In this document: piece by piece, positions 1 to 6,100 of the stretch | Position numbering within the stretch: position 1 is the first letter of the stretch | Layout: every line of letters starts with the position of its first letter | NCBI GenBank assembly: GCA_934183355.1 | Contig: CAKPST010000058.1 | Location: 1-11,925 of the forward strand | DNA length: 11,925 nt | Direction of reading: 5' to 3' | DNA from: an uncultured Prevotella sp. | GTDB taxonomy: Bacteria > Bacteroidota > Bacteroidia > Bacteroidales > Bacteroidaceae | Program-made: the position numbers and the translations under genes | Notes under the pieces: generated by a model | The model's input: the letters and a program-made list of their open reading frames with translations, nothing else | Database searches by the model: none | What the model was told of the DNA's origin: nothing

Positions 1-70
1 CCGCTAGCTCAGCTGGTAGAGCACAACACTTTTAATGTTGGGGTCATGGGTTCGAGCCCCATGCGGATCA
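1..70 (+). tRNA. tRNA-Lys (anticodon UUU), 5' end cut by the window edge
   Basis: The cloverleaf can be folded by eye. The D stem is GCTC/GAGC (7-10 and 19-22), the anticodon stem CAACA/TGTTG (24-28 and 36-40), the anticodon loop CTTTTAA with TTT at 31-33, the variable loop GGGTC, and the T arm ATGGG-TTCGAGC-CCCAT (46-62). The 3' acceptor strand GCGGATC (63-69) is followed by discriminator A70. Only CCGC of the 5' acceptor strand is in the window, so the first three bases (expected GAT) lie upstream. CCA is not encoded. A strong terminator follows directly. Confidence 0.95.
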
Positions 71-84
71 CAAAACAACAATAG

Positions 85-120
85 AAAAGAGGAAATTGCT
101 TCGGCAGTTTCCTCTTTTTT
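85..120 (+). terminator. Intrinsic terminator of the tRNA-Lys transcript
   Basis: The arms AAGAGGAAATTGC (87-99) and GCAGTTTCCTCTT (104-116) pair over 13 bp with a single G-T wobble. They enclose the stable tetraloop TTCG (100-103), and a T run continues to 120. The hairpin begins 17 bases after the tRNA, so it most likely ends that transcript. Confidence 0.9.
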
Positions 121-177
121 AATAGCCCTTTTGGAATATCAGCACATGTTTTATCTGCTACGTGGTATAAATAACAA

Positions 178-309
178 ATGAATACTAAAGCATTACGCCA
201 AAAATTTGATGTGTATGATTGGCTACTTTATTGGATCTTCTTCAAGTTTCTTTATTTCCTCGTTTTCTTCAAACTCCTCAATCCATTCCTTCACCTTAGC
301 TTGCAGTAA
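178..309 (+). pseudogene. Possible remnant of the start of a type I restriction specificity gene (hsdS)
   Basis: An ATG at 178 opens a 43-codon frame whose first nine residues are MNTKALRQK (178-204). From memory, Bacteroidetes HsdS proteins often begin with this sequence and continue with ILDLAI.GKL. Here the resemblance stops at codon 9. The rest of the frame reads antisense through the end of the DUF1016 gene and stops at 307-309. The ATG is preceded by an A-rich stretch (ATAACAA), as in a normal Bacteroidetes leader. DUF1016/YhcG genes are known to occur inside type I restriction-modification loci, which makes a leftover hsdS start plausible. Nine residues are little evidence and chance cannot be excluded. 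The rest of 121-222 shows no other gene. Confidence 0.25.
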
Positions 310-1371
310 AGCCTTGTTAGGCAAATAGAGTTGGTAAGCCGACGCATAGATATTGGCATCCTTAGGTAGAGTCAGCTCTACGAGAGCATCATTCTTCTCC
401 TTGCATAGAAGAATACCAATAGTTGGTTTCTCAAAATCCAACTTGACATAGCGGTCATAATAGTTGACATACATCTGCATCTGTCCGAGGTCTTGATGAG
501 TGAGTTTATCTATCTTCAAGTCAATGAGCACATAGCATTGCAACAAGCGGTTGTAAAACACCAAGTCAACAAAGAAATGCTGTTCTTCAAATGTAAACCG
601 CTTCTGTCGTGCCTCAAAAAGAAAGCCTTTACCAAGTTCGAGCAAGAACTGCTGCATCTTGCTGATAATGGCATTCTCCAGTTTAGACTCCGAATAAACA
701 GAATCTGTTTTCAAATCTAAAAACTCCAAAGTGATTGGGTTTTTGATAATATCAGATGGTTTCTCTATTGTTTGTCCTTCTTTTGCTAAGCGCAATACTT
801 CACCTTTGTCACGACTCAATGCCAAGCGCTCATAAAGACTTGAAGCATACTGGCGTTGCAATTCGCGAAAGCTCCAATTCTGCTGATGGCACTCTATTTC
901 ATAGAAATTACGTTCGTCTGTATTTTCAATACGCATTAAAATTAGATAATGTGACCATGATAGCGTAAAAGAAGGTTTTAGACTATTTTCTGTAGTCAGA
1001 ACATTCACGTTTGTTGTCTTATGCATTGAATTGGCTAAACAGTGTTTGCCCTTTTTGTTCTCGATAGGATAAACACAGTTTGTCTTTTCTGAATACACGC
1101 TATAAAACTTCTTGGCATTTTTTAGTGTTGCAACCGACCAACCTTTTCCATATTTATCTGTTAGGCGCATTGATAGATTTTTCAATACAGCCTTACCATA
1201 GGCGGCTCGTTTATAGCCTTGTTGTTCATCCTCAATGATGTACTTGCCAACGCCATAATAAGTGTACGCCATAACTGTATTGATTGTTGTTTTAACATGC
1301 TTGTGCGCCTCGTCAATAAGTTTTGAGATATGCCCAAAGAGAGCATCCTCTCGCTTTATGATTTCATCCAT
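223..1371 (-). CDS. DUF1016/YhcG-type PD-(D/E)XK nuclease domain protein
   Basis: This 382-aa protein has the family's usual two-part layout. The N-terminal helical domain (about residues 8-175) contains the WSVATLKNAKKFY segment and the WSHYLILMRIENTDERNFYE block that marks DUF1016. The C-terminal nuclease fold (about 225-345) has E232, D269 in FFVDLVFYN, the D284-L-K286 motif and Q297 in GQMQMYVNYYD. These match a complete PD-(D/E)XK active site, so it is probably a metal-dependent DNase. The family is known near type I restriction and defence loci, but its role is not settled. The start is supported by a clear AAAGGAGG at 1381-1388, nine bases from the ATG, which is unusual in this phylum. 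The gene is more AT-rich than those beyond 3580, in keeping with transfer. No clear terminator follows its stop. Confidence 0.9.
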   Translation of the reverse strand: MDEIIKREDALFGHISKLIDEAHKHVKTTINTVMAYTYYGVGKYIIEDEQQGYKRAAYGKAVLKNLSMRLTDKYGKGWSVATLKNAKKFYSVYSEKTNCVYPIENKKGKHCLANSMHKTTNVNVLTTENSLKPSFTLSWSHYLILMRIENTDERNFYEIECHQQNWSFRELQRQYASSLYERLALSRDKGEVLRLAKEGQTIEKPSDIIKNPITLEFLDLKTDSVYSESKLENAIISKMQQFLLELGKGFLFEARQKRFTFEEQHFFVDLVFYNRLLQCYVLIDLKIDKLTHQDLGQMQMYVNYYDRYVKLDFEKPTIGILLCKEKNDALVELTLPKDANIYASAYQLYLPNKALLQAKVKEWIEEFEENEEIKKLEEDPIK

Positions 1372-1380
1372 GCCCTTAAT

Positions 1381-1388
1381 CCTCCTTT
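1381..1388 (-). promoter_or_regulatory. Strong Shine-Dalgarno sequence of the DUF1016 gene
   Basis: The minus strand reads AAAGGAGG with nine bases (ATTAAGGGC) before the ATG at 1371. This is close to a full anti-16S match at ideal spacing and fixes the start. The other genes here have A-rich leaders with at most weak purine runs, as is normal for Bacteroidetes. Confidence 0.7.
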
Positions 1389-1437
1389 ATGTTTTCTGCT
1401 AATAGCGTGTTTAATCTTTTGACTTATTCTAATATGG

Positions 1438-1445
1438 CAAAGATA
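1438..1445 (-). promoter_or_regulatory. Predicted -7 element of the DUF1016 gene promoter
   Basis: The minus strand reads TATCTTTG, an exact match to the Bacteroidetes -7 consensus TAnnTTTG. It lies 66 bases before the start codon and would give a leader of about 60 nt carrying the Shine-Dalgarno site. No good -33 TTTG stands at the expected 19-20 bp, so this rests on the -7 element alone. Confidence 0.45.
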
Positions 1446-1648
1446 CAATAAGTAAGTGAGGAATCTTTATAAATTGGTTAAAATCTTACACCTTTCAACT
1501 ATAAAAAAGATTTTGTAATTTCTACTGCAATCTGCAATTATGGGGCGTTTTTGTGCTGTAACTTGTTGGTTTAGTGTGGATTATGAGAATTGCAGATTGC
1601 TTGCAGATTGCTTTTCTACTGCAATTTTATAACAGCCAGAGTACTGTT

Positions 1649-1748
1649 GCTACTAAGCCTTCGTACAACTGCTACAAAGCCCAGATACAACTGCTACAAA
1701 GCCTTTGTACTACTCCTATAAGACCTTTGTATAACTGCTATAAGGAAT
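1649..1748. repeat. 22-bp tandem repeat array, four units plus a partial fifth
   Basis: Units start at 1649, 1671, 1693 and 1715, each exactly 22 bp, with a partial fifth unit at 1737. Each is a variant of GCTACAAAGCC followed by TTTGTACAACT. The unit at 1693 contains TACAAAG-C-CTTTGTA, a perfect palindrome around one central base; the other units are decayed versions. The 22-bp period is not a multiple of three, so this is not a coding repeat, and it is close to two helical turns, as in protein-binding iterons. Confidence 0.8.
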
Positions 1749-1762
1749 ATTTGACGATGGGC

Positions 1763-1798
1763 TTGCAGTAGACCTTCCTACTGCAAGGTCTACTGCAA
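1763..1798. repeat. Perfect 14-bp inverted repeat (hairpin)
   Basis: TTGCAGTAGACCTT (1763-1776) and AAGGTCTACTGCAA (1785-1798) are exact reverse complements around an 8-base loop (CCTACTGC). The arms carry the CTACTGCAA motif found in the terminal repeats, so the hairpin belongs to the same element. No T run follows on either strand, so it is not a standard terminator. Confidence 0.85.
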
Positions 1799-1886
1799 TC
1801 TTGCAACTCAGTGAGCATCAGCGTCTTATGTCGATATTTTGCCAATAATTGCAGATTGCAGTAGAAAATTAAAAAACTATTATATA

Positions 1887-3446
1887 CTATTCCTTTAGCC
1901 ATTCTGTGATGTTTCTCTCCTCCTTCACGCTGAATGCTATTCCCACTTTCACTATATTCTTGCCCTTTAATGCAAATGCTTCTGCATAGCGGTTTTTGTT
2001 GATTTGATCCAATGCTTCTTGGGCAGTCTTGTCAAACTTCAGCTCTATAATATATATGTGTGTCTGTGTTTCAAGTGTGATGTCTGTGCGTCCTTTTGAC
2101 GTGCGCTGTTCCACAAGGATATTGTAGTCGGTGAGCAGGGCGAATACAAGATAGAGCATCTGTTGGTAGTGTCCTTCGTAGAGAGTGTTGTCGCAGTAGG
2201 GCACAGTCTCAAGAAAGGTCTTGAGTAGCTCTAATGCTCCGTCTATATCGCCATTGTTGATGAATGCTGACATGTGGGCGATAGTCACACGACCCTCGTC
2301 AGTGTCCGACTCCATATAGTTTGGCAGCAGACTGTCATAGAGTCCCACTCGTATTTCCTTGTTGGGTATGTCGAGAGTGTAGAGTTCGAGGTTAGGGTCG
2401 TGGTCTTTTATTGTCACATAGCCACTCTGATAGAGTAGAGGAATGATGCTTGTCATTTTCTCTGTTGGGGCGTCAAAAGAAGACTCCTTTGCCTGTATTC
2501 TGGCTATCTTTGACGGTACGGTACCAAATTTGCGCATCATTTCTATTAAGAATGTAGGGGTGCCAGACCCAAACCAATAGGCTTTCAGCTTGCCTTCGGA
2601 GAGACAATTAAGCAGACTGTATGGATTGAATACGTCTGGCGATGGCCATGCGAAGTGATAGCCGTCGTAATTATCCTTGAGTTTCTGTATTGTCGCTTCG
2701 TGGGATAGTTGCAGCTTTTCGGCGAGCATGTCGATGTCTGCTGACATTTGAGTAGTAAGTTCCTCCTTCGTTATGCCGCAGATGCCAGCATATTCTTCGC
2801 GCATACTGATATCGGTGATGTTGTTGAGTTCGCTGAAAATGCTCAGTTGCGAGAATTTAGTGATGCCCGTCATGAATACGAAGCGTAGCATGGATTCGTT
2901 CTTTTTCAGCGGACTATAGAAGTTGCGCATTATGTAGCGCAGATTGGCAAGTTTCTCGTCTTGATGTGCAACGTCGAGCAGTGGCGCGTCGTATTCGTCG
3001 ATGAGCACTACAACTTGCTTTCCGGTTGTCTCGAATACTTTCTGAATGAGATACTCCAGTCTTATGTTGGTGTCAATGGCATCGTTGCTTATGTTGAATT
3101 TTCTTTCGTTTTCTTCAAGCAGAGAGTTGATATAGCGGAGCAGTTGCTCCTCGTCCTTATATTTACCGCCCGACAAGTCGAAGTGTAACACGGGATATTC
3201 CGTCCATTCTTTCTCCATGTTTTCGATAGCCAGTCCCTCAAACAGATTCTTCTTTCCCTCAAAATAGCTTTCGAGTGTAGATACGAGCAACGACTTTCCG
3301 AAACGGCGCGGACGACCCAGAAACACATACGTATAGTTGTTGTGTGTCATTCGATAGACATATTCTGTCTTGTCTATATACAAACGGTCTTCCTTGCGTA
3401 TTCTTTCGAACGTCTGTATGCCTATTGGATATAGTTTGAGTGCCAT
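1887..3446 (-). CDS. AAA-ATPase-like protein with C-terminal PD-(D/E)XK nuclease domain (DUF1703 type)
   Basis: This 519-aa protein is a full-length member of a family that is common, often in many copies, in gut Bacteroidetes. The N-terminal block PIGIQTFERIRKEDRLYIDKT is the family signature. The ATPase part has the family's P-loop variant GRPRRFGKS (44-52), Walker B VVVLIDEYD (145-153) and a sensor-like segment TGITKFSQLSIFSELNNITD (193-212). The C-terminal nuclease fold (about 420-500) has D455 in GRTDI, E468-L-K470 in IIELKF and Q481 in the following helix. Both active sites look intact. The biological role is unknown; defence or mobile-element functions have been suggested for relatives. 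The inverted-repeat element ends 19 bp past its stop codon. The start has a short AAAGG-like purine run about 10 bases upstream. Confidence 0.92.
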   Translation of the reverse strand: MALKLYPIGIQTFERIRKEDRLYIDKTEYVYRMTHNNYTYVFLGRPRRFGKSLLVSTLESYFEGKKNLFEGLAIENMEKEWTEYPVLHFDLSGGKYKDEEQLLRYINSLLEENERKFNISNDAIDTNIRLEYLIQKVFETTGKQVVVLIDEYDAPLLDVAHQDEKLANLRYIMRNFYSPLKKNESMLRFVFMTGITKFSQLSIFSELNNITDISMREEYAGICGITKEELTTQMSADIDMLAEKLQLSHEATIQKLKDNYDGYHFAWPSPDVFNPYSLLNCLSEGKLKAYWFGSGTPTFLIEMMRKFGTVPSKIARIQAKESSFDAPTEKMTSIIPLLYQSGYVTIKDHDPNLELYTLDIPNKEIRVGLYDSLLPNYMESDTDEGRVTIAHMSAFINNGDIDGALELLKTFLETVPYCDNTLYEGHYQQMLYLVFALLTDYNILVEQRTSKGRTDITLETQTHIYIIELKFDKTAQEALDQINKNRYAEAFALKGKNIVKVGIAFSVKEERNITEWLKE

Positions 3447-3474
3447 AATCTTGCCTTTCTTTATTATTTTGTCG

Positions 3475-3482
3475 TAAAGTTA
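3475..3482 (-). promoter_or_regulatory. Weak -7-like element before the DUF1703-type gene
   Basis: The minus strand reads TAACTTTA, one mismatch from TAnnTTTG, 28 bases before the ATG. No -33 TTTG stands at the right spacing. It is the best candidate in the 140-bp gap, which otherwise holds the GH95 terminator. Confidence 0.25.
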
Positions 3483-3526
3483 CTAAAAAAAGTTGATGTA
3501 TGGGTTGGTATGATTGTTCTTTTGAT

Positions 3527-3576
3527 GAAAAAAACAACAGGAGTGTATAGCAGCTGTGCCATACACTCCTGTTGTT
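3527..3576 (-). terminator. Intrinsic terminator of the GH95 operon
   Basis: Bases 3533-3548 and 3561-3576 are exact reverse complements over 16 bp (AACAACAGGAGTGTAT pairing with ATACACTCCTGTTGTT) around a 12-base loop. On the minus strand the hairpin runs directly into a stretch of T residues (3534 down to 3528). It begins 11 bases past the GH95 stop codon and separates that gene from the DUF1703-type gene. Confidence 0.92.
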
Positions 3577-3586
3577 GGGTTTATGA

Positions 3587-6046
3587 TTAGAATTTCACTT
3601 CGTATGTTTTGCCTTTCTGTGTCTTCAGTGTGCGTGTCTTGTCGCCGTAGCGCAAGGTGCATGTGCCGCCAGAGCCAGAGAGGATGGTGGCCTTGGTGAG
3701 CTTGCCGTCGTTCCAGAGGATGTCGACGGTGAAGTTGCCCTTAGCCTTGAGTCCGGTGATGGAACCTTGCTTCCATGCGTCGGGCAGGGCGGGCAGCAGA
3801 TGGATGAATCCCATGTGGCTCTGCATGAGCATCTCTGTGACACCGGCTGTGCCACCGAAGTTGCCGTCAATCTGGAATGGGGCGTGAGTGTCCCAGAGGT
3901 TGTCGAGGGTGCCGTTCTTCAGCAGGTTGCCGTAGAGTTTGTAGGCGTGGTTGCCGTCGTGCAGACGTGCCCACTGGTTGAGTTTCCATCCCATCGACCA
4001 TCCAGTAGCTCCGTCGCCGCGGTGTTCGAGAACGATGCGGGCTGCCTTGGCAAGCTCGGGAGTGGTGACGGGCGAGATGGTGTGGCCTGGATGCAGACCG
4101 AAGAGGTGGTTGACGTGGCGGTGCTCGTCCTTAGGGTCGTCGATGTCACGCGACCATTCCATGAGCTGTCCATAGCGGCCTGTCTTGTATGGAGCGAGAT
4201 GCTTGAGCGCATCCTCCCATACACGGCGGTCTTTGGCGTCGCATCCGAGTGTCTTGCTTGCCTCGATGGCATCAATCAGAATCTCGCGTATCACGGCATG
4301 GGCGAATGTTGCGCCCTCGTCGATAGGTCCGTGTTCGGGCGATGTAGATGGGGCTGCGGTGTAGATGCCGTCAGGTCGGTGCCACAGATAGTCGGCAGCG
4401 AAGTCGGCACTACCCTTGATGATGTCGTAGGCGTCGCCGGCGAGCCACTTGCGGTCGCGTGTATAGTCGTAGTAGTCCCACAGATGAGTGGCGAGCCATG
4501 GTCCGGCAAATGGCGAGAAGTTCCACGACATGTCTTCGCTCGACAGCGGAGTGGTGAATCCGAATGGGTTGCCCGAAATGGATGTTGTCCATCCGCGTGT
4601 GCCGAAGTAGGAGCGTGCAGTAATCTCTCCCGGCTTGACAAGACCCTTGATGAAGTTGAAGAGAGGCAGATTGCACTCCTCAAGGTTGGTGGCACAAGCC
4701 GGCCAGTAGTTCATCTGAAGGTTGATGTTGTTGTGATAGTCTACACGCCACGGTCCGTCCACGTTGTTGTGCCATACGCCCTGAAGGTTGGCAGGCAGAT
4801 TGCCTGGTCTTGACGACGAAATGAGCAGATAGCGTCCAAACTGATAGTAGAGCTGTTCGAGATACTGGTCGGGTTTGCCCTGACGATAGTCGGCAAGACG
4901 CTGGCTGATAGGCTTGTCGACGTATTGAGCATTGTCGCCCAATGTGAACTGCACACGGCGGAAGAGTGCTGAGTAGTCGTCGTAGTGCTGCTTGAGCAGA
5001 CGGTCGTAGCCCTCGGCAGTAGCCTTGTTGAGCCATTCGGCAGTAGTAGCCAATGGGTTGACACCAACGTAAGTCTTAGGGTCCTTGAAGTCGGGGTCGA
5101 AGTTCTCCTTATAGTCGGTGTCGGCAGTGATGAGGAACACCACTTCGTCGGCACCCTTGATGCAGATGCGTCCGTCGGTATTGGTCAGCGTGCCACCGCG
5201 GTTGATGGCCTTGATGCGGATGGCATACTGCATGTTGTTATTGTCGAGGCGAGCGTCCCATAGCAGAGCGTTGTCGCCGTCGGCCTTCATTGTACCCTCA
5301 GACACGGGGTTGGGAGCGTATGAGAAGGTGAGGTTTTGCATGCCCGGTTTTGAAGCCTTGTAGCGCACAGCCATGACGTTGGCTGGGTAGCTGATGAAGT
5401 ATTCGCGGCGATATTGCACGCCGTCCTTCTTGAATGTTACAACGGCAAGAGCCGAGTCGAGCGATAGTTCGCGGCGATAGTCGGTCATGCCGATGGCGCT
5501 GAGTCCGGTCTCGATGTAGAATTCGCCGGCTGTGGTGAAGTTACCGAAGCGGAAAGGTTTCTCGTCGGCAGCGCCGTATGGCACCTCGCTGTTGAAGTTT
5601 TTGCACGTAAGTTGTGCCGCCTTGTTCCAGTCGTTGGCAGCGAATGCTTCGCGAATCTCGTTCATTACAGATGCCGACTGCTTGTTGACGTTCCAGTAGT
5701 AGTCGGCTCCGCCGGCAGTGTTAGGACCACCGCGCCACAGTGTCTTCTCGTTGAAGGTGATGCGCTCAGCCTCCACCGAACCCAAGATGTTGGCACCTAT
5801 AGAGCCGTTGCCTATAGGCAGCGACTTAGACTCCCATTCCTGGTCGGGATTATTGGCTGTGTCACCAGCAGAGATGGGCTTGTTGGCTTTAGAGAATCTC
5901 TCAGGATGTCCACCATACCAGATGGTTCTTCCATTGAGTGATGTCGGGCTGTCAAACCAGTAGGACATCTTCTGCTGTCCTTGTGCGGCAACCGATAGAG
6001 AGCCAAGCGCAAGCAGCGTGGTGAGTGATAAGATTTTTTTGTTCAT
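3587..6046 (-). CDS. Secreted GH95 family alpha-L-fucosidase / alpha-L-galactosidase
   Basis: The 819-aa protein is complete. Residues 1-22 are a Sec signal peptide (MNKK, then a hydrophobic core ending SVAAQ) with no lipobox cysteine, so the enzyme is probably periplasmic or secreted. The N-terminal beta domain (about 30-320) contains the GH95 signature LPIGNGSIGANILG. The (alpha/alpha)6 barrel has HNNINLQMNYWPA with N440 and N442, STSPEHG with general acid E571, and QIDGNFGG with D727. These correspond to the catalytic residues known in the Bifidobacterium bifidum GH95 fucosidase AfcA. The family inverts and removes terminal L-fucose (alpha-1,2 type) or L-galactose from host or plant glycans; the exact sugar cannot be read here. 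It follows the GH77-like gene after 54 bp and ends at a strong terminator. Confidence 0.95.
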   Translation of the reverse strand: MNKKILSLTTLLALGSLSVAAQGQQKMSYWFDSPTSLNGRTIWYGGHPERFSKANKPISAGDTANNPDQEWESKSLPIGNGSIGANILGSVEAERITFNEKTLWRGGPNTAGGADYYWNVNKQSASVMNEIREAFAANDWNKAAQLTCKNFNSEVPYGAADEKPFRFGNFTTAGEFYIETGLSAIGMTDYRRELSLDSALAVVTFKKDGVQYRREYFISYPANVMAVRYKASKPGMQNLTFSYAPNPVSEGTMKADGDNALLWDARLDNNNMQYAIRIKAINRGGTLTNTDGRICIKGADEVVFLITADTDYKENFDPDFKDPKTYVGVNPLATTAEWLNKATAEGYDRLLKQHYDDYSALFRRVQFTLGDNAQYVDKPISQRLADYRQGKPDQYLEQLYYQFGRYLLISSSRPGNLPANLQGVWHNNVDGPWRVDYHNNINLQMNYWPACATNLEECNLPLFNFIKGLVKPGEITARSYFGTRGWTTSISGNPFGFTTPLSSEDMSWNFSPFAGPWLATHLWDYYDYTRDRKWLAGDAYDIIKGSADFAADYLWHRPDGIYTAAPSTSPEHGPIDEGATFAHAVIREILIDAIEASKTLGCDAKDRRVWEDALKHLAPYKTGRYGQLMEWSRDIDDPKDEHRHVNHLFGLHPGHTISPVTTPELAKAARIVLEHRGDGATGWSMGWKLNQWARLHDGNHAYKLYGNLLKNGTLDNLWDTHAPFQIDGNFGGTAGVTEMLMQSHMGFIHLLPALPDAWKQGSITGLKAKGNFTVDILWNDGKLTKATILSGSGGTCTLRYGDKTRTLKTQKGKTYEVKF

Positions 6047-6100
6047 ACGTTTATTATAAGTTTGTTTTATGAGATTCGTTTTTGGGGATAGGAGTAGTGC

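Larger units (their letters stand above)
1519..1867. repeat. MITE-like noncoding element with perfect 23-bp terminal inverted repeats
   Basis: Bases 1519-1541 and 1845-1867 are exact reverse complements over 23 bp (core CTACTGCAATCTGCAATTAT), and similarity extends a few bases outward with one T inserted. They enclose 303 bp with no credible gene. The motif TTGCAGATTGC, in either direction, occurs four times: 1527-1537, 1590-1600, 1601-1611 and 1849-1859. CTACTGCAA or its complement occurs six times: 1523-1531, 1616-1624, 1763-1771, 1778-1786, 1790-1798 and 1856-1864. A tandem array and a hairpin lie inside. No clear target-site duplication was found. It fills most of the 515-bp gap between two nuclease genes. 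It could be a nonautonomous mobile element, an iteron-like origin or a structured RNA locus; the sequence alone does not decide. Confidence 0.65.

Noticed and set aside
1..70. tRNA-Lys as an integration site with a duplicated 3' end
   Set aside because: No second copy of the tRNA 3' sequence and no integrase gene were found in the window, so an attachment-site claim is not supported.
1649..1748. Possible CRISPR array
   Set aside because: The units are directly abutting with no unique spacers, and no cas genes are present.
1574..1771. 65-codon plus-strand open frame with Tyr-Asn-Cys-Tyr-Lys repeats
   Set aside because: The repeated peptide comes from the 22-bp tandem array, whose period shifts the frame at each unit, so the frame is not being kept as coding sequence.
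3767..4813. 348-codon plus-strand open frame
   Set aside because: It lies wholly antisense to the GH95 gene, whose motifs and signal peptide are clear. Its protein is low in recognisable structure and reflects the GC-rich codon pattern of the real gene.
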